DNA from: Nitrospira sp. KM1
GTDB lineage: Bacteria; Nitrospirota; Nitrospiria; Nitrospirales; Nitrospiraceae
DNA: 64,000 bases
Direction: 5' to 3'
Assembly: GCF_011405515.1 (NCBI RefSeq)
Contig: NZ_AP022671.1
Location: 3,534,001 to 3,598,000, forward strand
Shown: piece after piece, positions 8,253 to 16,776 of the stretch
How the letters are laid out: each line of letters opens with the position of its first letter
Position numbering within the stretch: position 1 is the stretch's first letter
Translations under genes and position numbers: made by a program
The notes under the pieces: generated by a model
Told to the model about the DNA's origin: nothing
Seen by the model: only the letters and a program-made list of their open reading frames with translations
The model's database searches: none

Positions 8253-9812
8253 ATGCCGCTAAGCGCTGATCCCAGCCCTCTGTATCCTCTCGACGAGTTC
8301 AATCAAATCCTACAGGCCAACGTGCATCCGCCTGACTGGAACAATCCTATACCGCAGGAGCGGTACAACATCGTCGTCATCGGAGCCGGAACCGCGGGGT
8401 TGATTGTCTCGGTGGTTGCCGCGGGTCTGGGAGCCAAGGTGGCGCTCATTGAACGTCACTTGATGGGCGGGGACTGTCTCAACGTTGGGTGTGTCCCGTC
8501 AAAGAGCCTTATCCGATCGGCAAGGGCCTGGGCAGATCTCCGGCAAGCACAGGAATTCGGCATCCACATTCCGGAAGGCGTAAAATTTGATTTTAATGCG
8601 GTCATGACTCGCATGAGAAGACTCCGTGCGCGCATCAGCGCGAACGACGCTGCGCGGCGTTATACGGGGCTGGGAGTCGATCTTTATATCGGCCGAGGGC
8701 GTTTCATGGACAATGAAACGATTGTGGTCGATGGGCACGCCGGCCATCGCACGTTGAAGTTTTCGAAAGCAGCACTCTGCACCGGTACTCGGCCATCGGT
8801 GCCTTCGATTCCCGGTCTGCAGGAGACCGGATATCTGACGAATGAAACGGTATTTTCTTTGAAGGAAAGACCGAGACGGCTCGCCATTATCGGTGCCGGC
8901 CCAATCGGCTGCGAACTCTCGCAAGCCTTTGCACGTTTTGGCAGCGAGGTATTTCTGATAGAGGCCTTGCACGGGATTCTGCAGCAGGAAGATCGTGATG
9001 CTGCGGATATCGTCGAGCGGCACATGGCCCGAGACGGCGTCAAATTGCTGTGTTGCAGCAAGGACGTTGCCGTCGCCAGAGCGGGGCATGAGAGGCTCCT
9101 CACTCTCAAATCCCACGGCCAAGAGTACAGACTGACTGTTGACGATATTTTGATTGGCATCGGACGAACGCCAAACATAGAAGACATTGGATTAGATCGT
9201 GTCGGGGTCGAATTGGACAAGAACGGGGTCCGAGTGAATGAACGACTTCAGACCGCAAATCCGAGGATATTTGCAGCTGGAGACGTCTGTTCACGCTATA
9301 AATTTACTCATGCGGCCGATGCCACGGCGCAGGTCGTGATTCAGAACGCTTTGTTTCCCCATCCGTTCAGCCTCGGATATGCCAGCGTGGAATCGCTCAT
9401 CATGCCCTGGTGCACCTATACCACTCCAGAGATCGCTCACGTCGGTATGTATGAGCGGGATGCGAAGGCCAAAGGTATCGAAGTGGAAACGTACACCTAT
9501 AAACTTGATGAGGTTGATAGAGCGATTCTCGATGGACAGGAGGAGGGATTCGCGAGAATACATCTGCGAAAGGGTTCGGACAAAATACTGGGTGCCACCA
9601 TAGTCGCAGATCATGCCGGCGATCTCATCAGTGAATATTCGGTTCTGATGAAAGCAGGGATCGGCGCCAAGACGATCGCAGGCACAATTCACCCGTACCC
9701 CACGCAGGCCGAAATAAATAAGAAAGTCGTGAATCTCTGGAGAAAGGCGCACTTTACCGATGGCCAGAAGCGCGTTCTCAAAAGGTGGTTTGCCTGGGCA
9801 AGAAGGGATTGA
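8253..9812 (+). CDS. FAD/NAD(P) disulfide oxidoreductase (lipoamide dehydrogenase/MerA-like)
   Basis: 519 residues. FAD Rossmann motif GAGTAG at 44-49, redox-active disulfide GGDCLNVGCVPSK (C75 and C80), NAD(P) motif IIGAGPIGCELSQ near 211, and AAGDVC before the dimerization domain. The C-terminus carries HPYPTQAE (H480, E487), the His/Glu dyad of lipoamide dehydrogenase and glutathione reductase. It lacks the C-terminal Cys-Cys pair and N-terminal heavy-metal domain of true mercuric reductase, so although such proteins are often labelled MerA I do not call it one. The substrate is unknown. A DUF3047 gene starts about 5 bp downstream. Confidence 0.85.
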   Translation: MPLSADPSPLYPLDEFNQILQANVHPPDWNNPIPQERYNIVVIGAGTAGLIVSVVAAGLGAKVALIERHLMGGDCLNVGCVPSKSLIRSARAWADLRQAQEFGIHIPEGVKFDFNAVMTRMRRLRARISANDAARRYTGLGVDLYIGRGRFMDNETIVVDGHAGHRTLKFSKAALCTGTRPSVPSIPGLQETGYLTNETVFSLKERPRRLAIIGAGPIGCELSQAFARFGSEVFLIEALHGILQQEDRDAADIVERHMARDGVKLLCCSKDVAVARAGHERLLTLKSHGQEYRLTVDDILIGIGRTPNIEDIGLDRVGVELDKNGVRVNERLQTANPRIFAAGDVCSRYKFTHAADATAQVVIQNALFPHPFSLGYASVESLIMPWCTYTTPEIAHVGMYERDAKAKGIEVETYTYKLDEVDRAILDGQEEGFARIHLRKGSDKILGATIVADHAGDLISEYSVLMKAGIGAKTIAGTIHPYPTQAEINKKVVNLWRKAHFTDGQKRVLKRWFAWARRD

Positions 9813-9816
9813 GAAA

Positions 9817-10599
9817 TTGTACAACAACTGTCTGGGGGCAAAGTCCCAGGTTGCTGCGCTCGTCATTTGTGCGGGGGTACTGTTCGGAGAGGCGAGGTCG
9901 GCCGAGCAGATTTCCGTCATCGAAGCGGGACGCTTTTCGACCGCTTCCGCCGGCCTTGCTCTGCCGGACGGCTGGAAACCCCTGACGTTCAAAAAAATCC
10001 CCCAACATACAGCCTATGAGGTGGTGGTGGATGGAGGAATAGCGGTCGTGAAGGCCACGAGTCATGCCTCGGCATCGGGCCTGATCAACTCCGTTTCAGT
10101 TGATCCCAAAGAGTATCCATTCATGCGCTGGCGATGGAAAATCGATCATGTTCTCGGGAACAGTGATGTCCACCTGAAGGAAGGCGACGATTATCCCGCC
10201 AGGCTCTATGTGACGTTCGAGTACGATCCCGATAAAGTCGGTTTGGCGCGAAAACTCAAGTATAAGGCAGGCAAAGTCATCTTTGGCGATATACCCATTG
10301 CCGCTTTGAACTACATTTGGGACACAAAGAGCACAGTGGGCACTATGGTGGACAATGCATACACGGATTTCGCCAAAATGATCGTCGTCGAGAGTGGTTC
10401 TCTGAAAACAGGAAAGTGGGTGGAAGAAGAGCGAAACGTTTTAGAGGATTATCAACTCGCGTTCGGCGGAGATCCCCCCAAGATCAATGGGGTTGCCATC
10501 ATGACGGATACCGATAACACGAGGGAAGAGGCCACTGCGTATTACGGCGACATTTCATTTGCCAAGGCAAAGAAATCATCAGCAGACAGCGCAAACTGA
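9817..10599 (+). CDS. DUF3047 exported protein
   Basis: About 260 residues: a signal peptide (VAALVICAGVLFGEARSA), then a DUF3047 domain with WKPLTFKKIPQHTAYEV, YPFMRWRWKIDH, the acidic DDYPARLYVTFEYD and GVAIMTDTDNTREEATAYYG. The family is periplasmic and of unknown function; its beta-sandwich pattern resembles carbohydrate-binding folds (inference). I place the start at TTG 9817, which has AGAAGG ten bases upstream and follows the previous stop by 4 bp. An ATG at 9760 would overlap the flavoprotein gene by 53 bp and push the signal peptide inward. Probably an operon with the flavoprotein. Confidence 0.75.
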   Translation: MYNNCLGAKSQVAALVICAGVLFGEARSAEQISVIEAGRFSTASAGLALPDGWKPLTFKKIPQHTAYEVVVDGGIAVVKATSHASASGLINSVSVDPKEYPFMRWRWKIDHVLGNSDVHLKEGDDYPARLYVTFEYDPDKVGLARKLKYKAGKVIFGDIPIAALNYIWDTKSTVGTMVDNAYTDFAKMIVVESGSLKTGKWVEEERNVLEDYQLAFGGDPPKINGVAIMTDTDNTREEATAYYGDISFAKAKKSSADSAN

Positions 10600-10600
10600 A

Positions 10601-10627
10601 GAGGCCGACCCGCTTGGGATCGGCCTC
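10601..10627. terminator. stem-loop between convergent genes
   Basis: GAGGCCGA (10601-10608) pairs with TCGGCCTC (10620-10627), and CCC/GGG inside the loop can extend the stem. It starts one base after the stop of the DUF3047 gene and 34 bp before the stop of the converging gene, the expected place for a bidirectional terminator. There is no long T run on either side, so it may be an inefficient or Rho-assisted terminator. Confidence 0.55.
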
Positions 10628-10660
10628 CTATAGGCGGGTGAGATGGAACCTAGGCGTTGA

Positions 10661-11050
10661 TTACTGGATAGAATTTGCGAAGTTGCCTCTGGTGATCTCC
10701 GCGCGGACAGTGTCGCCGACTTTTTTCTGCCCTCGCATATACTTTGTGCCCTGACCCGTGTACAGCTTCACTTGATTCCCTTCGTAATCTTCTACCATAT
10801 AGGCGGTCCCATCGATTTTCTTGATGGTGCCCCCGACGGTTTTCCAGGCTGGACCTGGCTTTTCGTCGTGATGGCCGTTCTTGGGGGCCTCCTGAGCCTG
10901 AGGCACGGACCCCATTGAAGACGCGGCTGAGGCAGCCGAAGAGTGCGACGCAGATTTCTTATTGTTCTTTGCCATGCCCGGATCAGCCGTCAGAGCTCCT
11001 GTCGCCACGATTGCGGCGATCATCGAGAACATCATTTTTGCCTTGCTCAT
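10661..11050 (-). CDS. small secreted protein of unknown function
   Basis: 129 residues with a clear signal peptide (MSKAKMMFSMIAAIVATGAL, ending near GMA), a Ser/Ala/Lys-rich linker, and a compact C-terminal domain beginning TVGGTIKKIDGTAYMVEDYE. That part reads like a small beta-barrel (OB-like) with the pattern GTIKKIDG...YMVEDYEGNQVKLY and a basic end. I recognise no named family; it resembles hypothetical periplasmic proteins of nitrite oxidizers. The start at 11050 has GGAGG eight bases upstream. The gene converges on the DUF3047 gene. Confidence 0.65.
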   Translation of the reverse strand: MSKAKMMFSMIAAIVATGALTADPGMAKNNKKSASHSSAASAASSMGSVPQAQEAPKNGHHDEKPGPAWKTVGGTIKKIDGTAYMVEDYEGNQVKLYTGQGTKYMRGQKKVGDTVRAEITRGNFANSIQ

Positions 11051-11337
11051 GGGAAAACCTCCTTGAACATGCTGGTGGTGGACACAACGCAAGGTGCCAC
11101 AGCAAAGCATGTGCCGAAGAGGCATCGGCCACATGCATACGACATTTCAGTTGGTTACAGCGCCGAGGGGGCAAGGTCTGCAAAGTTGAAGTTGACTAGT
11201 GATAAAAAACGGCAGGGTCTGTCCAAATATGGCCGACTGCAGCCGAATTAGCAGACATCTGTCTTCGATGTTGCAGTCGTTGCCACACGAACGAAGTGAC
11301 GGGAATAAAGTTTCGAGGGAACAATAGAGAAACGGTC

Positions 11338-12708
11338 ATGACTTTGATAAGAAAACTGCCACAAGCGGAGCGCGCGCTCCTGAAGCGGCTTGGCGAGGTA
11401 GCCGATGACCGCGGCATATCGCTGAGCCTGGTCGGAGGTGTCGTCCGAGACTTATTGTTGAAGAGAAAAACCTGGGATTTGGATCTGACGGCGGATGAAG
11501 ACGGCATCGCCTTCGCCAAAGCCATCGTGCATCGTTATGGAGGAAGTGTCGTACTGTTTGAACGATTCCAGACGGCGAGAATCGTTTTCCCCGACGGCAA
11601 GAAAGTGGATATCACCACTGCTCGGCGAGAGTCGTATAGAAGTCCAGCCGCATTGCCCAACGTCTCAGCAGGATCGCTGGATGATGATCTCTATCGCCGG
11701 GATTTTACAATCAATGCCATGGCGATATCGTTGAATGCCGTCACATTTGGAGACCTGTATGATCCGTTCGGTGGACGGAAAGATTTAAGGAGCGGAATCA
11801 TTCGCGTCTTGCATGCGGGAAGCTTTATCGACGACCCAACCAGGATTTTCCGAGCGATCAGATTTACGCGACGATTCGGGTTCAGACTCGAGCGCAGGTC
11901 TGCAACACTGCTTAACCGTGCTGCCGCGACCAACATGGTACAGCGGTTGTCGGGACCCCGTTTGTGCCGAGAAATCCTCTTACTTCTCGGAGACGCGAGC
12001 CCTGAGAAATCCATTGAAACATTGGACCGGCTTCACCTGATGCGCTTTCTCTCCCGTGGATTGTCCTACGGTCAAGAGGCGCGTCGAATAGTCCGGAATC
12101 TGAACAAGGCGCTACAGTGGTGGCGAAAACGATTTCCAAATCGACCAATCGATCAACCGATGGCGTATCTCGCGGCCGTGCTCACAGGTATGCACACATC
12201 GGTGGTGAAATCCGTCATACGGCGGCTGCAACTGCCTTTGGCTCAATCCGATATCCTGGAATGGTCCGGATCTGCACGTGATCGAATCATGCGGTCAGTG
12301 TCTTCGAAGAGTGACCTGCGGCCTTCTCAGGTTTATCATTTGCTGGAAAAAGCTCCAGACGAATGCATTGCGGGACTACTCGCAGGAGCCTTGGCGCACA
12401 GGCCGGGAAGCGTGGTGAGGCGTCTCGTCATCGCGAGACTGTCCCGGTTTCTGCAACGAGACAGGGATGTGACGACGAGTATTACGGGCGATGATTTGAA
12501 GCGGCTTGGATTGCCGGCTGGTCCGCGCTTCAGGATCATACTCAGGCAGATACGGGATGCGAAGATCGACGGCCGTATCGCCAACCGGCCGGCGGAGCTG
12601 GAACTGGCACGACGGCTGGTCAATCGTACGATCAGTAGAGGCGCAGTCGCGGATCGCGCTCCAGTTTTCCAAACAAGTCGTTCAACGCGGACTGGACAGC
12701 ATGGTTGA
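11338..12708 (+). CDS. cca: CCA tRNA nucleotidyltransferase / poly(A) polymerase family
   Basis: 456 residues of a class II nucleotidyltransferase. It has LVGGVVRDLLL, the metal-binding DxD in TWDLDLT, the flexible motif VDITTARRESY, RRDFTINAMAISL, the DPFGGRKDL turn, and DPTRIFRAIRFTRRFGF of the RNA-binding neck. These are the class II CCA-adding/PcnB head and neck motifs. CCA-adding versus poly(A) activity cannot be separated by eye, but CCA addition to tRNA 3' ends is the likelier job. I see no HD domain. The ATG at 11338 is preferred over a GTG at 11296. The 3' end overlaps a convergent lipoprotein gene by 77 bp. Confidence 0.85.
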   Translation: MTLIRKLPQAERALLKRLGEVADDRGISLSLVGGVVRDLLLKRKTWDLDLTADEDGIAFAKAIVHRYGGSVVLFERFQTARIVFPDGKKVDITTARRESYRSPAALPNVSAGSLDDDLYRRDFTINAMAISLNAVTFGDLYDPFGGRKDLRSGIIRVLHAGSFIDDPTRIFRAIRFTRRFGFRLERRSATLLNRAAATNMVQRLSGPRLCREILLLLGDASPEKSIETLDRLHLMRFLSRGLSYGQEARRIVRNLNKALQWWRKRFPNRPIDQPMAYLAAVLTGMHTSVVKSVIRRLQLPLAQSDILEWSGSARDRIMRSVSSKSDLRPSQVYHLLEKAPDECIAGLLAGALAHRPGSVVRRLVIARLSRFLQRDRDVTTSITGDDLKRLGLPAGPRFRIILRQIRDAKIDGRIANRPAELELARRLVNRTISRGAVADRAPVFQTSRSTRTGQHG

Positions 12709-13246
12709 TCGGCTCGCGGTCGTCAGACTTCCCACCGCGCGAGACGTCTCCAGACGACTTACCCAAGCCCAAATAGGTCAACGGTTGACCGGTCTGCGGA
12801 CTGACGAGCGCTGTTTCCACACGGGCGAGGTACACATGGTTGAACTGAAACGAGAGCCCTGGATCGATGTAGATATTGAGGCGCATGACCAAGTCCAGGT
12901 CGGTTTGGCTATCCAAGGAGAGGTAGCTAAAGGTCTGGCGGGCGGCGAGATAGTCTGACACCGATTTCTCCCAGTCCTTTTGCCCTGGGGCGACGGTATC
13001 GGTAATCCGAGTCACATGGTTGTCGATATTGGGATCGGCAATCATAGTGGAGCCAGGTTCTACCAGATATGCTTCTACCTGCGTCAATTTGATCTTGGCA
13101 GAATATGGAAGAGGGGACTTAGTAGGTACGACGGCTGCCGGTTGATAGACCAGCTTGGAGCAGGACATCGTGGACAGGATGACCGCACAAATAGCCGGCA
13201 CGACCAACCTGGACAGTACGCGACACGACACCCAAGGAGGGATCAT
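12632..13246 (-). CDS. putative lipoprotein, unknown function
   Basis: 204 residues: a signal peptide (LVVPAICAVILSTMSC) whose Cys is the probable lipidation site, followed by an alpha/beta domain with KIKLTQVEAYLVEP, DLDLVMRLNIYIDPGLSFQF and a C-terminal helix HAVQSALNDLFGKLERDPRL. The AVQSALNDLF end resembles lipoproteins of the GNA1162 and LpoB-like folds, but I cannot assign a family. The 3' end overlaps the end of cca by 77 bp tail to tail, so the last 25 codons share DNA with cca on the opposite strand. Confidence 0.6.
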   Translation of the reverse strand: MIPPWVSCRVLSRLVVPAICAVILSTMSCSKLVYQPAAVVPTKSPLPYSAKIKLTQVEAYLVEPGSTMIADPNIDNHVTRITDTVAPGQKDWEKSVSDYLAARQTFSYLSLDSQTDLDLVMRLNIYIDPGLSFQFNHVYLARVETALVSPQTGQPLTYLGLGKSSGDVSRGGKSDDREPINHAVQSALNDLFGKLERDPRLRLY

Positions 13247-13356
13247 CTCGGCACCCCTTTCGTCTTCTGGATCGTGCAAGATGGTTCACCCTACAAGGCG
13301 GCTTTCAATAGATCAAGGGGCCCTCAGCCGGCTCGCATGAGACGAAGGAGCGTGCC

Positions 13357-13899
13357 ATGGCTTCGCCGATTACCCATGCGGTGATGGCTGCGACCATTGC
13401 GGCCGGGATGCACATTCCGAAACAGGCGGTCAGATATTGGGTTCTTGCCGTCTTCTGTGCCGAATTCCCCGATATCGATGTGGTGGGGTTCTGGCTGAAC
13501 ATTCCTTACGAGCACTGGCTTGGCCATAGAGGAATCACCCACTCCATCATCTTTGCCGTGGTGTTCAGTTGGGGAGTCACGCACTGGCTGGTTCAGTGGA
13601 CAGATGCGGAGTATTCCAGGGTATGGCTGCTTCTATTTCTGTCCACGATATCGCATACGGTGCTCGATGCGATGACGGACGGTGGACTGGGGGTTGCCCT
13701 CTTTGCACCGTTAAACACAACGCGGTATTTCTTTCCTATTCATCCGGTGAGAGTCACGCCGCTTGAACCCAGCCGCGCGGTAGGGCCTGCAGGGATGGCG
13801 GCGCTGCTCAGCGAGGTCATATGGGTATGGATTCCCTGCCTGGTCTTTCTGGCAGGGCAAAGATTGGCGGGTAAGCGTGTGAGGCGATCTCTCGACTAG
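13357..13899 (+). CDS. DUF457/YdjM-like inner-membrane metal-dependent hydrolase
   Basis: 180 residues with several transmembrane helices. It has the YdjM/DUF457 layout: MASPITHAVMAATIAAG, then the metal-binding stations FPDIDVVGFW, HWLGHRGITHSIIF (H-R-G-x-T-H-S) and SHTVLDAMTDGGLG, with FFPIHPV near the C-terminus. The family is annotated as membrane-bound metal-dependent hydrolases; physiological substrates are unknown. Its TAG stop shares the palindrome CTAG (13896-13899) with the stop of the convergent next gene. Confidence 0.85.
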   Translation: MASPITHAVMAATIAAGMHIPKQAVRYWVLAVFCAEFPDIDVVGFWLNIPYEHWLGHRGITHSIIFAVVFSWGVTHWLVQWTDAEYSRVWLLLFLSTISHTVLDAMTDGGLGVALFAPLNTTRYFFPIHPVRVTPLEPSRAVGPAGMAALLSEVIWVWIPCLVFLAGQRLAGKRVRRSLD

Positions 13900-14573
13900 T
13901 TCAATGGAATCATGGTGGTAGACACTTCGGTTGGTAGCAATAACGTGACCGTGGCCCGGTTCTGATCGTCCGGTTGGATCAGTGCGAACAACGGCGTCGG
14001 CTGTGGAATTGATCCCGGCGGGATGGCAAGCAGCGCAGGGAAGTCAATCAGCGGGGACACGGTCGGCTGCGAGGCAAGCCGCAAACGGAATGCCATGAGC
14101 ACATCCCGTAATCGAGCCGACTGCTCCTCCTTGTTGAGTGTCTCGACAGGCGCGATTCCGACTTCCCATAAAGGTTTGGTGACCGTGACCTGAAACGAAA
14201 ACCCAAGTTGTTTTGCCGCAGGCGTGACATCAATGAGCGCTCCGCTATCAATGGCCCGTCTAAAGGAAATGCCGGCAGGCAGAGTGTCCCCGGGTTTCGT
14301 GTCTCCCAGTGAAGGACCTGGCAGTGGCGTATGGGAAGCTGTTTCTGCTTCAGTTGGATCGTTCGTCACCGCCTCTGGCAGTATGCCGGACGGGGCATCT
14401 TCAGCATGGCTCGCATCTGAAAGATCCGGCGGCGGCAGGGCGCTTAATAAACCATCGTACACCGCTTTGGCCCGTAAGGACCATTTCGGGTTGAACGGCC
14501 TTCCGGCGAAGGCTGCATCAGCAGCCAATCTCTCATCATGGGTCAGATATCCAGGGGACATATTGTTATCCAT
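13896..14573 (-). CDS. hypothetical protein
   Basis: 225 residues with no signal peptide or membrane segment and no family I recognise. The N-terminal half is acidic and Pro/Ser-rich (disordered linker); the C-terminal half has the pattern [20 protein letters not shown] and later [32 protein letters not shown] near residue 28 may be a short helical module. It is convergent with the DUF457 gene, with the two stops overlapping in one CTAG, and divergent from the J-domain gene. That a full-length frame with good codon texture survives here is the main support for it being real. Confidence 0.55.
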   Translation of the reverse strand: MDNNMSPGYLTHDERLAADAAFAGRPFNPKWSLRAKAVYDGLLSALPPPDLSDASHAEDAPSGILPEAVTNDPTEAETASHTPLPGPSLGDTKPGDTLPAGISFRRAIDSGALIDVTPAAKQLGFSFQVTVTKPLWEVGIAPVETLNKEEQSARLRDVLMAFRLRLASQPTVSPLIDFPALLAIPPGSIPQPTPLFALIQPDDQNRATVTLLLPTEVSTTMIPLN

Positions 14574-14680
14574 GTTTGTCAGCTAACATCAAAACCATCG
14601 AAGTCAAGAGACAAAAAACCATTCATGGTCACTCAGACCCGTATAGCCTTTTCAGGGCAGGTGAAGCGGCTCAGAGCTTT

Positions 14681-14689
14681 TGCTATAGT
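14681..14689 (+). promoter_or_regulatory. extended -10 promoter placing transcription start at the J-domain gene ATG
   Basis: TGCTATAGT is an extended -10 (TGn plus TATAGT, 5 of 6 consensus bases). The -35 region is weak (GTGAAG at 14661). The ATG at 14696 begins six bases after the hexamer, where RNA polymerase would be expected to start, and there is no Shine-Dalgarno sequence. The message may therefore be leaderless. Recognised by eye only. Confidence 0.4.
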
Positions 14690-14695
14690 CGGCTG

Positions 14696-15334
14696 ATGGT
14701 ACGGCTCGATTACTATTATGTTCTCGGCGTTTCACGTGGCGCCACCGACGAGGCCATCAAGAAGGCGTATCGGAAACTGGTATTCGAATATCATCCCGAC
14801 CGCAATCCCGGTAGCAAGGAAGCCGAAGCGAAGATCCGGGAAATTAATGCGGCCTACGAGATCATTGGTGATGCGGACGCTCGAAAAAACTATGATCGTC
14901 TGAATTGGGGGGATGAAGTTCGTGATGATGTGGTCGACGTCTCCGTCATTCTCGAGGAAATGGAGAAGAAGCTGTTCGACGAAGGACGAAAAGAATTATT
15001 TGCCGTCCTTATCAGGAACGTCGCGAGAATCAAGGAAGAACTCGCTTTAATCCGCGAACGGACGGTGGCCCAGCAAGGGTATGATTCGTTTAAAGAGGAG
15101 GTCGTTCAGGAACGGGGGGCGGAGGTGATGTCGGAATTGACGACGGCGGAGATGGACGGACGCCTGAAACGGCTCGTGGACGTGGCGACACAGATGATGG
15201 TCACCCAAGGGGTCGTTGGCAAGCACGACGAAAGCGGCATTGGGGCTCTACGCGGGCGTTTGCGTGAACGGTTCCGGGAAGGACGGCTCCACGGATTTGC
15301 ATCCGCGTTGGAGCTTCTGTATGAGCGGCGGTAA
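14696..15334 (+). CDS. J-domain (DnaJ-like) protein
   Basis: 212 residues. The N-terminal J domain is complete: [20 protein letters not shown], the HPD tripeptide at residues 33-35, and [20 protein letters not shown]. There is no Gly/Phe-rich linker, zinc-finger region or DnaJ C-terminal substrate domain. Instead an acidic/basic helical region of about 130 residues follows ([19 protein letters not shown] onward). It is thus a class III J protein that should stimulate Hsp70 (DnaK) ATPase for one client or location. The ATG at 14696 starts the J domain cleanly; a 40-residue extension in the same frame from 14576 looks non-coding and would sit upstream of the likely promoter. Confidence 0.85.
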   Translation: MVRLDYYYVLGVSRGATDEAIKKAYRKLVFEYHPDRNPGSKEAEAKIREINAAYEIIGDADARKNYDRLNWGDEVRDDVVDVSVILEEMEKKLFDEGRKELFAVLIRNVARIKEELALIRERTVAQQGYDSFKEEVVQERGAEVMSELTTAEMDGRLKRLVDVATQMMVTQGVVGKHDESGIGALRGRLRERFREGRLHGFASALELLYERR

Positions 15335-15352
15335 CGCACGAGCCATCATCTA

Positions 15353-15553
15353 GCAGGCTGTTGATAAAGGCCGCCAGCGGCGTTCTCGCATCGCTCAGAG
15401 GCTCAACGTACGGGACAGAGTACGCTTCGCTTCTTCACTCGCTGCGGCCTTGCTGACGGCCTTTCTGAACAGCCTGCAGGCAGGCTCATGACGCCCGTGA
15501 CCTCAGACACGACTCCATTTCCGAGGTCATCACGTAGTTTGTCAACACACTGC
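15353..15553. mobile_element. MITE-like repeat element (201 bp), TA-flanked
   Basis: The left end GCAGGCTGTTGATAAA (from 15353) and the reverse complement of the right end, GCAGTGTGTTGACAAA (to 15553), match at 13 of 16 positions. A TA dinucleotide flanks each side (15351-15352 and 15554-15555). Inside is a stronger inverted repeat, GCAGGCTGTTGATAAAGGCC at 15353 against AGGCCTTTCTGAACAGCCTGC near 15457-15477, suggesting a nested or composite structure. The right arm holds a further hairpin, TGACCTC/GAGGTCA. No ORF worth calling. It shares its first dozen bases with the element at 43200. TA duplication points to a Tc1/mariner-IS630 type transposase acting in trans (inference). Confidence 0.7.
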
Positions 15554-16776
15554 TAAGAAGCTCTGCTCTTCGCGGCCAGCGGACCGGCCACGAACACTCC
15601 GTCTTTCATCACTCCGACGATGCGGCTGCGGTCTCGAAGGATCTCGATCTTGCGGAGCGGGTTGCCTTCCACGAGAAGCAGATCGGCCAGTTTGCCCGGC
15701 TCAACCGTTCCCACGGAGCCCTCGATGCCTATCAATCGGGCGGCCTCCGATGTAGAGGCGAGGATCGCTTCCATCGGACTCATCCCGAAAGCCACCATCC
15801 GTTCGAGCTCCTGGGCATTCTCTCCGTGATAGTTGAACGGGGTTCCGGCATCCGTGCCCATGGCAATTCTCAGCCCGCCTGTGTGCGCCTGTTGAAAACT
15901 TCGTTGATGCCGTTTGGTCATCGCTTTGGCCTTGTCGCGCACGCTGTCGGGGATGCCGCATCCCCGTCGCGTGGCCGCCGTCGTGGCAAGCGCGGACAAT
16001 GTCGGCACCACATACACTCCGTGCCGTTTCAACAGCCCGCCGGCCTCGTCGTCCAGAAGGGTGGCATGTTCGATTGAATGAACTCCTGCGGAAACCGCCT
16101 GTTTGATTCCCGCCGACCCGTGCGAATGAGCTGCGACTTTTTTCCCTGATGCACGGGCCGTCTCGACTGCAGCGGTTAGTTCTTCCATGGTCATCTGCGC
16201 TTGGTCCGGTGACGTTCCCGGTGTCAACACCCCGCCGGAGGCAATCACCTTGATCAGTCCGGCTCCAGCTGCCAGTTGTTCCCTGGCGATAGCCCGGACT
16301 TGTTCCACGCCGCTCGCTTCCCGTCCGATGAACCGCGCATGGCCGCCGACCATACAAATCGCCAGTCCGGACCCAACGATGCGGGGACCGGGCAGCAGAG
16401 ACTGGTCGATCGACCGCTGAAGCGCGAATATGGAGTGGTCGCGCGATCCCACATCCCGTACCGTGGTGAATCCTGCCTCAATGGTCTGTCGGGCATGCCG
16501 GGAGGACTTAAGCAGGGTGAGAGCAGGGCTGTCCTGTTCGAGCGCCGCGACGACGTCGGCCTCTCCCCCCAGGCATAGATGCACGTGGCAGTCGATCAGA
16601 CCCGGCAGCACCGTCAGTCCCCGCCCGTTGATACGAAGGGCCCCGTGAGGAACCGACACCTGCCGAACCGACCCCGCCGCCTGGATTTTGGCGTGTCGCA
16701 CCAATACGGTCGCCCGTTCCGTTACCTGACCGGTTCCATCAATCAGGCGTACATGGCTAATGGCAATCATCGGCAT
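15553..16776 (-). CDS. amidohydrolase family protein (imidazolonepropionase/prolidase-like)
   Basis: 407 residues. It has the amidohydrolase-superfamily beta-sandwich plus TIM-barrel signature: LPGLIDCHVHL (metal ligands H64 and H66), a lysine in LIKVIASGG, AHSHG, HSIEHATLL, and the catalytic Asp in GTDAGTPFNYHGEN, ending EPGKLADLLLVEGNPL. This subgroup includes Xaa-Pro dipeptidases and other cyclic-amide hydrolases; the substrate is not readable. The start overlaps the stop of the upstream DUF3365 gene as TAATG. Its TAG stop is completed by the first base of the adjacent TA-flanked element and would also be TAG if the element were absent. Confidence 0.85.
   Translation of the reverse strand: MPMIAISHVRLIDGTGQVTERATVLVRHAKIQAAGSVRQVSVPHGALRINGRGLTVLPGLIDCHVHLCLGGEADVVAALEQDSPALTLLKSSRHARQTIEAGFTTVRDVGSRDHSIFALQRSIDQSLLPGPRIVGSGLAICMVGGHARFIGREASGVEQVRAIAREQLAAGAGLIKVIASGGVLTPGTSPDQAQMTMEELTAAVETARASGKKVAAHSHGSAGIKQAVSAGVHSIEHATLLDDEAGGLLKRHGVYVVPTLSALATTAATRRGCGIPDSVRDKAKAMTKRHQRSFQQAHTGGLRIAMGTDAGTPFNYHGENAQELERMVAFGMSPMEAILASTSEAARLIGIEGSVGTVEPGKLADLLLVEGNPLRKIEILRDRSRIVGVMKDGVFVAGPLAAKSRAS

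Noticed and set aside
8253-9812. mercuric reductase (merA) label
   Set aside because: C-terminal Cys-Cys and N-terminal metal-binding domain are missing; His/Glu dyad of lipoamide dehydrogenase is present.
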